Positions 29,425 through 41,448 of a stretch of DNA of 64,000 bases are shown here, in pieces. The notes beneath the pieces were generated by a model. It worked only from the letters and a program-made list of their open reading frames with translations, was not told the DNA's origin and searched no databases. Position 1 is the first letter of the stretch; every line of letters starts with the position of its first letter. Origin of the DNA: Toxorhynchites rutilus septentrionalis (lineage: Eukaryota; Arthropoda; Insecta; Diptera; Culicidae); the NCBI RefSeq assembly GCF_029784135.1, contig NC_073746.1, positions 113,458,035 through 113,522,034 on the forward strand. The letters run 5' to 3'. The position numbers were made by a program, and so were the translations under genes.

Positions 29425-30430
29425 CTAGCCGACCCGGAAAACTTCGTCCCGTCCAAAATTTATTTTTCGTTATCACATCCGCGTTTTCTTACTAAGCGCA
29501 CATTCATGGGTCCAATCGCAGAACTGTTCATTGATTGATCTTCTAATCTACCTTTAAAATTATGTTTTACTATAAAATTTCAGTACTTCTACCAAAACTC
29601 GACATTATAATATTAGATTATTTATTCTATTAATTATTATCACTATTCTCGTGCAAGATTTTTCATCTACTTGTAAACAACATGTTTCTCCGATAATGGA
29701 ATAAATGGTTGATACAGAAAAACTGATAGAATGAAGACAGACCTAAATCGGACAACTCCTTTCTCAAGTTTTGCTCTTATCATTCGGCGAGAAATTTGTG
29801 TTCATTTGTATGGCAGCTCCTCCTTAGAGAGGGGGGGTGGAGTGTCTAACCACCATAGAAACATTTATTGCACCCTAAAATCTTCACATGTCAAATTTCG
29901 TATCATTTGCTTGATTAATTCTCGAGTAATGCAGAAATTTGTGTTTCATTTGTATGGCAGCTCGCCCCCCTAAGAGAGGAGGAGGAGTATCTAACCACCA
30001 TAGAATCGTTTATTGCACTCTAAAACCTCCACATGCCTTATTTGGTTTCATTTGCTCGATTAATTCTCGAGTAATGCAGAAATTCGTGTTTAATTTGTAT
30101 GGCAATCCCTCCCCCCCATAGAGAGGTGGGTGGACTGTCTAATCACCATAGAAACATTTATTGTACCCTAAAACCTTCACATGCCAAATTTGGTTTCATT
30201 TGCTTGATTAATTCTCGAGTAAAGCAGAAATTTGTGTTTCATTTGTTTGGCAGCCCGCCCCCCGTAAGAGAGGGGGAGGAGTATCTAACCACCATAGAAT
30301 CGTTTATTGCACTCTAAAACCTCCACATGCCAAATGTGGTTTCATTTGCTTAATTAATTCTCGAGTAATGCAGAAATGTTCGTTTCATTTGTATGGAAGC
30401 TCCCCCTTAGAGAGAGGGGTTTCGCCTGGC
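29425..30430 (-). mobile_element. Helitron-like element, truncated copy
   Basis: The minus-strand 3' terminus GGGTCGGCTAG abuts T on that strand. Four to five ~140-bp minisatellite units follow (CTCGAGTAATGCAGAAATT phrase at about 29921, 30066, 30211 and 30360). The 5' part is missing; the copy ends just before the TA where a mariner derivative inserted (30435-30436). Confidence 0.65.
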
Positions 30431-30436
30431 CAAATA

Positions 30437-31170
30437 TACGAGAGTCACTATTTATATTTCGGGAATTGGCAACACTGATGTCATGTGAGTCCATCTGACG
30501 GTTCCATCGTAAAGTTTGACATTTTTGACGATATACGTACTCAGAACATTTTGTCATACGGACGCTATTTGTTTATTTCATATTTAGTTGAAAGTTTGGT
30601 CTCGGCAAAAAAATGGAACTGAATCGTGAACATTTTCGTGCGATGATTTTTTACGACTTTCGACGTGGATTATCACAACAAGAGTGCGTCAATCAACTTA
30701 ATTTGACTTTTGGCGATGAAGCTCCATCAAAAACCACTGTGTATCGCTGGTATAGTGAATTCAATCGTGGTCGTAGTTCGCTGTCCGACGAGTTTCGTGA
30801 AGGTCGTCCAAAATCGACTGTAGTGCCAGAAAACATCGATGCTGTGCACGAAATGATTAAGCAAGATCGTCATGTAACCTATTGTGAGATTGAGGCATCC
30901 CTAAGCATTAGTTCCACCAGCATATATGCGATTTTACATGAACACTTAGTTGTGCGAAAATTATGTTCACGTTGGATACCAAATAATTTGACAATCGCTC
31001 AAAAAAAAAAGGCTCGTGTCGATTGGAATAAATGCTTTGAAAATTGGTTTAAGCACATGCAAAAGTGTATCGATCATCGTGGCGAGTACTTTGAAAAACA
31101 ATAAAAATATATTCGCAGCTTAACTGTTTGTTTTTGTTCCTATTCCCGAAATATAAATAGTGACCTCGTA
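30437..31170 (+). mobile_element. Mariner deletion derivative
   Basis: The 734-bp element has TA duplications (30435-30436 and 31171-31172). Its inverted ends start TACGAG and share TCACTATTTATATTTCGGGA. The encoded protein is mariner-like, but the element is about half the usual ~1.3 kb because the catalytic region is deleted. It is structurally intermediate between an autonomous mariner and a MITE. Confidence 0.9.
30613..31104 (+). CDS. Mariner DNA-binding-domain protein lacking the catalytic core (163 aa)
   Basis: The intact ORF from MELNREHFRAMIFYDFRRGL contains the bipartite mariner DNA-binding region: first HTH with LSQQECVNQLN..SKTTVYRWYSEF (residues ~20-55), linker GRPKS, second HTH (VTYCEIEASLSISSTSIYAIL, residues ~95-115). 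It then passes RWIPNNLTIAQKKKARVDW directly into the far C-terminal tail (CFENWFKHMQKCIDHRGEYFEKQ). Everything between, including the whole DD34D domain, is gone in frame. The product could still bind the TIRs but not cut, so it might act as a repressor; that is inference. No stop or frameshift is present. It could equally be a chance in-frame deletion. Confidence 0.75.
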   Translation: MELNREHFRAMIFYDFRRGLSQQECVNQLNLTFGDEAPSKTTVYRWYSEFNRGRSSLSDEFREGRPKSTVVPENIDAVHEMIKQDRHVTYCEIEASLSISSTSIYAILHEHLVVRKLCSRWIPNNLTIAQKKKARVDWNKCFENWFKHMQKCIDHRGEYFEKQ

Positions 31171-31172
31171 TA

Positions 31173-32985
31173 TGGCTTGTTCGCGCTTTATAATACATCT
31201 TTATTTATTTTACGCGTCGGATAACAAACCGATGAAAGTAGTTTCGCACAAAATTTTGAATTGACCTAACATGTGATTCGCTAAACCGCATTAGTTACAA
31301 AATAAATGAAATGTATTGAATTCAATAGAATTCGAGACATGCTTCATTGAAATTTCAAATAATTCAAATTTGAATGGAGGCATCCGTTATCAATCACGAA
31401 TGTACGATGAAAAAAAAACGTTAGTGTTCAAAATTATTTGAATATTGATGAAATAGAAGGACGGTATCCAAGACACGAATACATTGTTAACGTAGGACTA
31501 AGAAATTATTGGCGGCGAGAACAAACATCATAGAAATTTAAGCTCAGCAGTTTGTACTTTTCAGTACAAATATTTGATAACGCTGACGAAGACTGATCAA
31601 TAAATGCTTGCCTTGAGGAGCCCAAACGATTCGCAAAGCAATGAATAGTCAATTTGAGCAGATTGTCAAATTTACTCGCAGCAATAATACGTACTGTTGA
31701 TTGCTCGCTGTTTAGGGCAACAATGGAAAACATTCCCAAAAAAATAATCCACAAATTATACTACGCAAATTATACTTTCGCTAAACGATAACAGAAAATC
31801 CGTGGTGATAGAGGAGATAGCAACCACAGCGAAACAAATTTTCACCTTCAGTTTCCAATCGAAGTAGACAGTTCTCTCCGCTGACATTTTCATCACATCC
31901 GACTTAAAATCCACTGCACTTTGCTACCATTTCCAACCCGGAAACAATGCACGAATTAGCGAAAATAGAATGATAAATCGGAAAATGTCCCTAATAAGCC
32001 CAAAATCTCTTGCAATCAATAAGTTTTGTTCTCAACACCCGTCGTAACAATAATTTCCAACACACTACCTGCTACTTTCTACTAGCCATATAGCAATATG
32101 AGCGAGTGAAACAAGAGACACATTGCAAATAAGCACGCATCAAAGCTTTTCGTATACTTTGCCACATACACGGCCCAGACCGGAAAGGATAAAGAATCAC
32201 GTTTATGCTCTCCTTTTTACTCTAAAAAAACTTTTGTTTGAAATATTCTGCCAACGCTAGTTTGGGTGTACCAGTAATTCCCTTAGAAGAGTTTTTTTTT
32301 CCACTAGGACTTCACGCTCATTTTAACTAAATAAGTAAAACTGTCATATTTTTTATATACTTTGTTTCCTTTCCTCAGCACATTTTTATTTATGAATTAG
32401 ATATATTGTGCTTTTGGCTTATTTGAGCTCATTGGTGTTGGAAGGAGCGGTGGGTTACATCAAAAATCTCTCCGCCATTCGAAAAGGCCATTTGGACAGT
32501 CCGCTGGATGACTTATAAATCGTAAATCATTAAGCAGACACACATATTTAAAGTCGGGTTGTGATGGGAGAATTGAAACTCGTTTGCTGCTGATGATGAT
32601 GTTGTTGCTGATCGCTTCTTTGCGGGGCAGCTATTTTCTGTACATACTGGATGGCGGGAGCATTACACAGGGGTAAGGCTTGCAAAGCAATGTTTCGGTT
32701 CTCTTCTCACGGTGCAATGCTTCATTTTGCTTCTCTCCTTCCCGTCTTCCTTTGTATCAAGCAAAACCATTTTTGTGATATTAGCATCAGACAAAACTGA
32801 TGTCTGCTCGCTAGGTGGTGCGAGACTGAGGCTGAGAGAGAGAGAGTCTTGAAAGATAGAACATATAAACTTTTTCAGTTCATAAGGGGTTTATAAGGGG
32901 GGGGGGATAATGAAGTTGCCTTCTAAATGGCAACAAGTTTGCGAACAAAACGGCGCATATTTGACTTAAATTGGATAATTTTAAG
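31173..32985. other. Mostly unassigned, with an anonymous dispersed repeat
   Basis: At 31468-31498 CCAAGACACGAATACATTG then TTAACGTAGGACTA matches the outer flank of the foldback-family end at 4147-4185 (reverse complement). 31800-32240 holds an anonymous repeat (separate entry). A GA-rich tract lies at 32830-32850. No gene seen. Confidence 0.45.
31800..32240 (+). repeat. Anonymous dispersed repeat, copy 2 (longest)
   Basis: Its left half matches 39560-39780 (TTCACCTTCAGTTT, TTCATCACATCCGACTTAAAA, GTGCACTTTG-type and GGAAACAATGC blocks). Its right half matches 5930-6110 inverted. It therefore joins two otherwise separate fragments into one family of at least 440 bp. Confidence 0.6.
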
Positions 32986-32987
32986 TA

Positions 32988-34275
32988 ACGGGTGTTAAAT
33001 AAAAAATGAGAATCACACATAAAAAAAATTTTTTTTTCATCGATTTCAGTATTTTTTATTAATAACATAATGTATTTTCTTCAAAAAAATGTCAGTGAAT
33101 GTTTGAGTAAGGGCCGTGGTCTGCTGTTCGACGCAACTTTGTCGCGATGCTCTTACAAGAACGTTGTACGGCACTCACGTCCATTTTCCGGGTACAATTC
33201 CGGATTCTTGTAGTCAGTTGCTTCGTGTCCTTGGCCCTCCAATTGTTTTTATACACTAGGGCACTGAGTGAGCCAAAGAAATCCTCTATTGGGCAGCACT
33301 GGGGCAAGTTTGTTGGGTTACGATCATTCGGCACGAACGGTATCTTTTTCTCCTCAAGATACGCCAGCGTCTTCTTGGCGTAATGGGAAGACGCCTTGTC
33401 CGGCCAGAAGACGTACTCCCCATCCGCGTGATGCTCGTTCAGGAACGGCAGCAGGATTTTATCGAGGCACTCTTCTCGATAGATTTGATGGTTGATTGCC
33501 AGACCGCTCGGCTTAAACCAAGGCTTTGAAATGCCCCGGCGGAAATGGCGATGTACAACATAACCTTTTTTTCAAACTTGTGCTTGAACTTGTATTTCAC
33601 TTCAGGCGGTGTGGATGACTTGTCGCTGGAGTAGTAATTATCATTTCCTGGAATATGCATTTTGGACAGCGGAAAATAGCTTTCGTCGTCCAGAACGAAA
33701 GACGTCCTGCGGAATTTTTTGGTCATTCACCGACACTGTGATTTAACCGTCTCAATCTGCTCCTCCGTGTACTCCGGCGAACTAGTCTTCTTCCTGCAGA
33801 CGATTCCTTCCATCTTGAGGGTCCGATGGATCAATACGTGGGAGCAGCCATATTTCTGACCGGCGTCACGCAGACTGGTTGCGTCCTTGTTGTCAAACAG
33901 CTTCTTTAACGATGTCTTCCTCTGCTTCGTCATTATCGTCACCGGACGACCACTTCCAACCTTCCGCTCTACGTTCAGGGAACCCAGGATACGATATATC
34001 GTACTGACAGGTACATTTTCTTCCTTAAAATGTGCCACCGTGAACTTTTTTCCTTGCTGGAAATGCGTTTCGTAGAACCGTACAATACGGTCGCGGAGCA
34101 CGTGCTGTTTCTACGCCATCTTTGCTTTGACTAAATTCAAACTAGCAAAACCAAACACGCCTACTGTTTCTAGGGAGCCCAAAGAGCAATTTTCTTGGAG
34201 AAAGAAAATTTTACGCTCTTTATTTGAGTTACTAAAAGGTATTGAAAAAATTCTCATTTTTTATTTAACACCCGT
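32988..34275 (-). mobile_element. DD37E-type mariner transposon, lineage 2
   Basis: The 1288-bp element has inverted ends ACGGGTGTTAAATAAAAAAT and TA duplications (32986-32987 and 34276-34277). It holds one transposase on the minus strand. Its TIRs and protein differ clearly from those of lineage 1 at 6444 and 34344, so two DD37E lineages coexist within 2 kb. Confidence 0.9.
33092..34121 (-). pseudogene. DD37E mariner transposase, lineage 2
   Basis: The likely start ATG at 34121 is followed by a nonsense codon at codon 3 (MA-stop-KQHVLRDRIVRFY). HTH regions follow (HFKEENVPVSTIYRILGSL and LRDAGQKYGCSHVLIHRTLK). A TGA at 33727-33729 precedes the first catalytic box, VLDDESYF. A one-base frameshift lies near 33533. 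The second Asp is in VFWPDKASSHY, and 37 residues later the Glu is intact in QCCPIEDFFGSLSALVY. Catalytic acids are all present; two nonsense codons and a frameshift inactivate it. Confidence 0.88.
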
Positions 34276-34343
34276 TATGTTAAATAAAGTGCCAAATTTC
34301 GATCAGAAATACGACATTTCTATTCCCCCAATCCTATATAATA

Positions 34344-35630
34344 AAGGGTGTGTCACATCAAATTGCATCACGGAAAAAACGCTGTAGAAATTCGCCCAGT
34401 AGACCGATCCTTTTGAAAATTTTAGACAGTAAAATAAAAACTATTAAACAACTTTTGGTATTTTCTTTTTATTCATACTTCGAGTCCAAGCCCGTATGCT
34501 CGCACCTTCCTCTTTACCCCGTCCATAAGGTTCTGTACAACGTCAGGTTGTAGTTTTTTTTTAACAGCAATCCATTTTCTCTTGAAGTCCGCCTCCGATT
34601 CGACAACTTTTGGGTTCTTCCGGAGGGCCTGCTTAATAATCGCCCAATATTTCTCTATTGGGCGAAGCTCCGGCGCGTTGGGCGGGTTCATTCCCTTTGG
34701 CACGAAGGTGACCCCGTTGGCTTCGTACCACTTCAACACGTCCTTTGAATAGTGGCACGAAGCGAGATCCGGCCAAAAGATGGTCGGGCCCTCGTGCTGC
34801 TTCAATAGTGGAGTAAGCGCTTCTGTAGGCACTCCTTAAGGTAAACCTACCCGTTTACCGTGCCAGTCATCACGAAGGAGGCGCTCCGCTTTCCACAGGA
34901 GCAGATCGCTTGGCACACCATGTACTTTTTGGCAAACTTGGATAGTTTCTGCTTGCGAATCTCCTCCGGAACGCCTCTACGGAGAAGAACAACAGGCCCG
35001 GCAGCTGACGAAAGTCCGCTTTGACGTAGGTTTCGTCGTCCATTACCAGGCAATGCGGCTTCGTCAGCATTTCGGTGTACAGCTTCCGGGCTCGCGTCTT
35101 CACCACCATGTTTTGCCTTTCGTCGCGGTTAGGAGCCTTCTGAACCTTGTATGTACGCAGGCCCTCCCGCTGCTTGGTCCGCTGGACGAATGAACTTGAC
35201 AAATTCAGCTTATTGGCGACATCCCGGACCGAACTTCTCGGATCACGTCTAAACTGCTTAACTACGCGCTTGTGATCTTTTTCACTGACGGAGCATCCAT
35301 TTTTGCCGTTCTTCACCTTCCAGTCGATGGTTAGGTTCTCGAAGTATCGTTTTAGTACTCTGCTGACCGTGGATTGGACGATTCCCAGCATCTTACCGAT
35401 GTCCCGATGTGACAACTCCGGATTCTCGAAATGAGTGCGCAGGATTAATTCACGACGCTCTTTTTCGTTCGACGACAATTTTCCAAATTTACGTAAAATT
35501 GACAGTGAAGCATGGCCAACGTGATCTATACACTCTTATCTGATTATAAGCGAAAGCTGAAGATATAATTCCTAAAAATTAAATTTCTACAGCGTTTTTT
35601 CCGTGATGCAATTTGATGTGACACACCCTT
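34344..35630 (-). mobile_element. DD37E mariner transposon, lineage 1, copy 2
   Basis: The 1287-bp sister of 6444-7726 has the same TIR (AAGGGTGTGTCACATCAAAT) and TA duplications (34342-34343 and 35631-35632). Nucleotide identity to copy 1 is very high by eye, so both inserted fairly recently. Confidence 0.93.
34473..35478 (-). pseudogene. DD37E mariner transposase, lineage 1, copy 2
   Basis: The start ATG at 35478 gives the same N-terminus as copy 1 and retains SEKDHKRVVKQFRRD, which copy 1 has lost in part. VMDDETYV (first Asp), FWPDLASCH (second Asp) and RPIEKYW (Glu, GAG) are all present with 37-residue spacing. A deletion of about 14 bp near 34975 and a one-base loss near 34812 shift the frame. 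The C-terminus ends VRAYGLGLEV. Between them, the two copies preserve every position of the family protein. Confidence 0.9.
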
Positions 35631-35707
35631 TAGGAGGCGATCTGTAACACATTATCCGCAAGTGGGGAAAATCTTGAACGGACTTTGTGTCTGATAATCA
35701 TTTTACA

Positions 35708-36697
35708 TCTATATATTAAAATTGGATTTCTGTCTGTCTGTCTGTCTGTCGGTCTGATTCTTATGGACTCGGAAACTACTGAACCGATCAACATGAAAAT
35801 TGGTATGTAGGGGTTTTTGGGGCCGGGGAAGGTTTTCGTGATAGTTTAAGACCCCTCCCCCCTCTCTAAGGGAGGGCTGCCATACAAATTAAACACAAAT
35901 TTCTGCATTACTCGAGAATTATTCAAGCAAATGAAACCAAATCAGGCATATTGAGGTTTTAGGGTATAATAAATGTTTCTATGGTGGTTAGACTCTCCCT
36001 AAGGGGCCCTCTTAGGGGGGGGTTAGACCCTCTCTAAGGGGGGGGCTGCCATGCAAATGAAACACAAATTTCTGCATAACTCGAGAATTATTCAAGCAAA
36101 TGAAACCAAATTAGGCACATTAAGGTTTTAGGGTGCAGTAAATGTTTCTATGGTAGTTGGACTCTCCACCCCCTCTCTAAGGGGGGGCTGCCATGCAAAT
36201 GAAACACAAATTTCTGCATAACTCGAGAATTATTCAAGCAAATGAAACACAAATATCTGCATTACTCGAAAATGAATCAAGCAAATAAAGCCAAATTGGG
36301 CATATTGAGGTTTTAGGGTGCAATAAATGTTTCTATGATGATTAGATTGTCCACCCCCCTCTCTATTCATTTTACAATTTAATCTTTTTAAATTTTACAT
36401 TTTTTAACTAGATAGAATTATGAAAATGAATGTTTTTTATTTTTGTCGGCGGTAATCATCTATAGCGCTCCATTTTTCTTTATGTCATAGATTCCATCTC
36501 CAAATATCCGTTTGATCTTTATCAAAAGATGGACCGTCAAAATATGCTAATTCGAGAAGATACGACATGAAATGCATTTTGTTTTCTAATAGAAGACAAG
36601 AGTCAAAAGCGTTTCACGTATTTTGTATTTTTTTAACAGCCAAAATATTCACTACAAATAATTTGTATGGCAGAACAAAGTTTGTCGGGTCAGCTAG
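35708..36697 (+). mobile_element. Helitron-like (mini-me/DINE type) element, apparently complete
   Basis: It begins TCTATATATTAAAATTGG after an A. A (GTCT)n microsatellite (about 35731-35754) and GATTCTTATGGACTCGGAAA come next. About four ~140-bp minisatellite units follow (TTCTGCATTACTCGAGAATT phrase), and the 3' end is GTTTGTCGGGTCAGCTAG before T. TC...CTAG inserted between A and T fits the Helitron pattern, and the GTCY microsatellite is a known mini-me feature. No coding sequence, so it depends on a helper. The exact family is inferred. Confidence 0.65.
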
Positions 36698-39139
36698 TTT
36701 TTGAAAGAAATGAATTTTTCTATTTTCGATTTTTTTAAGGAAAAAGTTTGATGAAAACAATTTCCTATATTTCATTCTTTGATTGACATTTTGTAGATAT
36801 AATTTATTTGAGAATTTAAAATAAATATATTATTGAGAAAAATGAATTTAATCTTTGAAAATAATTTTCTGTTTCAGTCAATTTTGGTGTTTTTCAAAAA
36901 AATTTAAACAATTTTCTGCATCTCATTCTTTGATTAAAATTTTGTAGGTCTTATAATTTTCGAGTTAGAAATTTCTGTAAAAATTATAAAAAAACTTTGG
37001 CATTAAAAAAAATAGTTAAATTTTTTGGAGATTTCAGGTATGCAAAGTTGCTTAAATGTCCAATGGCATTACACCCACAACGTTTCACTGAGATGGACCG
37101 TATGGTCACTAATAAGCCTTTTTGAAAATAACAATGAAATTTGCAATGTCTAGGTTTGTTAACCATATTTCATACTTCCGAAATAAACAGTCGCATTATC
37201 AATAGTATGTTTCATGGATATTTTTGAAAAGCATATTGCATATATTATAATATATCATCCACGGAACGACTTGACAGTATTGTTGTAATAACCATTGACA
37301 TTTTGAAAAAAATGTGACTTATATTGTCACCTCCTGTTCAGATCAGGTGCTCTGATATGTTCATGCAATAATATGTTATGATACGTGGCTACGAACAGCT
37401 TTTCTATCCTACAATCACCATCTACTTTCTCATGTGATTGATAAAAAACAAACCCCTTTCGTGCGAAGCACTAACAAGCATCCAGTACAATGCATCGATT
37501 AGAGTAAATTGATTTTTACTGTGCTCTCGGGAGCAATCGGCAATAGCCATTAGTGCTGATAGCGTTTTGTTTACTTCCACAGCGGAAACATTTGATTAAA
37601 CGGAATTACACAATATGGTAGTCTCATCAGTAACACGGATCGAATGAAAAACAAATACATTGAACCGAAAATGAACCATCACAATCAGCACTATTTAAAC
37701 ATCGGGTCGATGTTGGTAACATTAATTTGCAATGATTACTTACGGTCTCTTATTTATGGAAGGCAGCCGGTAGGCAATTATTAATTATAACCAATAATCA
37801 AGGGAACTTTGATAGTACATATGGATACACATTGTACTAAAGTATTGGAAGCACCCCATCATGAAATCGATCGCTATATTACTGATCATGATTCATAAGC
37901 GATAGTAAACATTGATGTGTTTTTTTTCCTCCTCTGACCCTCCAAGTCCACGACCACGACAAGGACAAATGAAGTCCGCGGTATGTAAAGCAACCCATAC
38001 TTAATCATAACCTCGAGTATGCATGAAACATGGCGCACCAAAATTGGCTAGCATGATTCAGAGTTTGTTTTACATTTGCATGGCGGTCGTTCACGCAGGG
38101 CTGAAATTCAACAAAGAACTGCATTTTGTTCCTTACTTTAATCATACGACCCGAGGAGTAGCTACAGTAAAAGTGGCGCCGCACTTTCAACCTAATCGGT
38201 AATCTTCTTGCGAATTTGTTTGGTCATCTGGAGGGGTACAAGCAAAAGCCCGAGGAACACGAAACCGGTCGTGCGACTCGGTGGAACCACTTTTCTGACA
38301 TAGACCTTTTTGTGTGTACGATTTGGCAGAGTGAATGTCAAGTGGCAAAGTTCGAATGGAAGGAAAAAAGTTTTTAATTAAAATAAAAATGATTGTTCCT
38401 TCCCATCGGTGATAAATCTATGTCAAATGGTGCGTTTCAAATTGAGATCTCACAAAATCTGTGTCAATGGTCATTTGCGTTAGATTTTAGTGCGAAACAA
38501 TGACAACAAAGCACGCTGAGAATAGTGCCATCATCCAATCAGAGATTTTTATTATCTTTTATTTTCAATGTTGTGTTGCTAGGGGCCTTCAACGCGATTT
38601 TGGAACGAAACTGAAATCGAAAGGAAACAGTCCGAGAGCCATTTCCCCTCATTTTCACAATAATAATTATGACATAAATAAGTTCACATTTCCCAGGAAT
38701 TTATTTAGCGTTAGTTGACAGGGTATTATTTTTGGACGGTAAATACCACAGCCACCTTTCGAAGGAAGCAGGATTATACTTGTCAATGAATGTTTATGTC
38801 CGCGCGCGAACGAATTCGAACCTTTCCGAATTCCGAAACCGCTCACAATCTCAAGGCTGTGTGAGATCACGCCAACGCGTCTTTGATAGGTACGGTAGGA
38901 GAAACAAAAACTAGATTTGATGGATTACCTTGAATTCGTGTTGGAGCTTCTAGTTGATGTTTCATCGATGATTCCATGTATTTCGAATCAATTTAGCCCC
39001 TGAAAATATGGAGAAAATATTGTCTGTTAGCAGATTCAAAAAGTTGTATTTTAGTTTTTTAGCCCTTTTTCGTTCTCAAATATCTATAGAATATGTGGAT
39101 GGAGAAACAATAATTATAACAGCCGCAAACCCCTGGGCA
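36698..39139. other. Unassigned DNA
   Basis: AT-rich with no recognised gene, repeat or RNA. Open frames do not exceed 72 codons and lack domains. Confidence 0.5.
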
Positions 39140-39345
39140 CGCGGTACATTTTGTAAATGGGCTCAAAACAATGCTGTTGTTGATTCCGAATTTCACACGA
39201 AAATTTTCTTTAGCGTTGAAGCCCATTTTTGGTCGAATGGATACGTCGATAAGAAAAAACTTCCGTATTTGGAATGAAGACAATCCTCGTAACATTATCG
39301 AAACGCTGCATTCTGAAAATGTCATATTTTGTGTAGATGGCAAAT
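39140..39345 (+). pseudogene. DD41D mariner transposase fragment
   Basis: TKIFFSVEAHFWSNGYVDKK corresponds to the first catalytic box (FNDEVHFWLNGFVNKQ at 19206-19263); the catalytic Asp is replaced by Val. After a frameshift, EDNPRNIIETLHSENVIF continues the homology. Only about 65 residues remain. Confidence 0.75.
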
Positions 39346-39559
39346 AACAACACTTACCAAGATTTCATTTCAATTTATGGCTTTATGATTCTGTAAAACA
39401 CCCTGTAGTTTTAAGAAAAGACAACCAAAAAGGAGACACAATAGAAGATATATATAAAAGTTTCCATACCGAAAAATTTTGAATAGAGATTTTAGAGACA
39501 TTCAGTTTGATCTGCAAGAACGGGGAAATCAGTACCCTAAATCGGCTGAATAAAAGTAA

Positions 39560-39780
39560 AAGCAACCGATGCGAGAAAAAAATCACCTTCAGTTTTAAAC
39601 CCAAGAACGCAGCTCACCTCTGTAAAATATTTTCTTCACATCCGGCTTAAAAAGTAGTGCACTTTGACGACAATTCTAACTCGGAAACAATGCTTGAATA
39701 TGCAAAAATAAAATGATCGAACGAAAAAAGGCATCGTTTGGTCTAAAAACTTTCCTCAATACACAAAAACTCTCTCCCGG
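39560..39780 (+). repeat. Anonymous dispersed repeat, copy 3
   Basis: Matches 31840-32000 with moderate divergence (TCACCTTCAGTTT, TTCTTCACATCCGGCTTAAAA, CTCGGAAACAATGC). No ends defined. Confidence 0.6.
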
Positions 39781-40151
39781 CAAAAAAAAATAAAAATCAA
39801 TAAATCATAAATTCCAAGTTATCTCTCAACTTTAACATATAGTGTTGGCTGATCGCTGTCTCGAGTGAAACTAATAATTGAAAAGAGTGAGAGAGGGAGA
39901 GAAACCGAGAGAGAGAAAGTGTAGAATTATTGAGGTTTCACAGTTCATTCGCCTTAAGCCTAAAACAATTCCAGTTGGGGAATGTGTCCACTGGGCGTGA
40001 CCAAACGGGACCAGCGAAAAAAATTCTAAATATAAAAAAATATAAATTCTAACTTTTATATTTAACACATGGACTTGTCAGATCGCTATCCAGAGAGAGA
40101 AAAAGAGAATGCAAAGAGATCAAAAGAGAACAAAGTAAGCATGCCAAGTAA
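39781..40151. other. Unassigned, GA-rich in part
   Basis: Short GAGA tracts at 39885-39920 and 40095-40135. GGCGAATGAACTGTGAAAC on the minus strand near 39935-39953 matches the recurrent GAATGAACTG block. Confidence 0.45.
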
Positions 40152-40326
40152 GCTTCTTAAGTGGCGTTAACGTTCCTGGAGGAACTTCGCTGTCTTAACA
40201 TAGTATTACTTGCGTCATTTTTATGAGTACTTAGTTGAGATTTCTATGCCATAAAACACGCCTTGAATGCATTCTGAGTGGAAAGCCCTAGAATAAACGT
40301 GACCACAGTGCAAGTCGAAGGAAATT
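40152..40326 (-). mobile_element. SINE-B, 5'-truncated copy
   Basis: Matches the 3' two thirds of 44611-44882 and 47137-47410 (GAGATTTCTATGCC, AACACGCCTTGAATG, ACGTGACCACAGTGCAAG) but lacks the tRNA-like head. Typical LINE-mediated truncation. Confidence 0.8.
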
Positions 40327-41005
40327 GGGGTAACCCATTAGTGCCCAGCGTATGAAATTTAATACGCAAAAATGCCCGTTTTTGAAAAAACTGTTTTTGA
40401 TGAAACTAAATACTAAAATTTAAATACATCAGAGTCGTATCGCGACGCGTTTGTTCCAGTGATGCTTTGATGTTAACAAACAAACTTATCCGGACCACAA
40501 ATGCCTACTTCGATTTTATACGATTTTCAAATGTCTTCACATGGTACGAAAAAATACCTTCAAATGTCTTCACAATTTCGAACAATGTTTTATAGATTAT
40601 TCAATGTTTATTCTAATTGACATTGTTATATAGCAACTTCTATTAAACTTACCTTGAAGTGTTTAAGTTTATTTCAATGAATCTGAACAAAGAATATATT
40701 CCGCGAACTAATTTTTATGAGTTTAGAAACAATAACTGAATTGATACATCGTTGATTGAGTGAATAACGCGCCAGGTCTTCCACAAACACGGAACTGTGA
40801 TAACTCAATTTGTTTATCTCAGCTTTGAAGTTTTGGTTGTAACACAAATCATATCCATAAAACTAATTATTGTAACGGTGTGTAACCAGAAATCCTTCGA
40901 TTTTCGAAGTGGCCGTTTGAAAGATCTAGGTTAATATATTGCCTATGATACCCAAAATAATAAAAATACAATGTCAGAATCATTCGAATAGCCTCTCTCG
41001 AGTTA
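40327..41005. other. Unassigned DNA
   Basis: Nothing recognised. Confidence 0.5.
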
Positions 41006-41009
41006 TCTC

Positions 41010-41046
<37 letters not shown>

Positions 41047-41385
41047 GAGTGAAAGAAGAGAGAGGAGTGAAAGAAGTGAGAGGAGTGAAAGAAGAGAGAG
41101 GAGAGAAAGAAGAGAGAGAAGAGAGAGTTAAGAGAGAGAAGAATGAAAAGAGAGAGGAGAGAGAGTGAAGAGAGAGAAGAAAGAGAAGAGAGAGAAGAGA
41201 GATAATAGAGAGAGAAGAAAGAGAAGAGAGAGAAGAGAGATAAGAAAGAGAAGAGAAAGAAGAGAGAGAAGAGAGAGAAGAGAGAGAAGAGAGAGAAGAG
41301 AGAGAAGAGAGAGAAGAGAGAGAAGAGAGAGAAGAGATAGAAGAGAGAGAAGAGAGAGAAGAGAGAGAAGAGAGAGAAGAGAGAG
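41006..41385. repeat. GA-rich microsatellite, mainly (AGAGAGA)n
   Basis: About 380 bp of GA repeats with a heptamer-like period. Long Leu/Phe/Ser-rich and Arg/Glu-rich open frames across it are low-complexity artefacts. Confidence 0.95.
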
Positions 41386-41448
41386 GACATCAGAGCCAAT
41401 GACGGTTAAAAAGATCCATATCTACATTGTTCCATATGAAAATGATAG

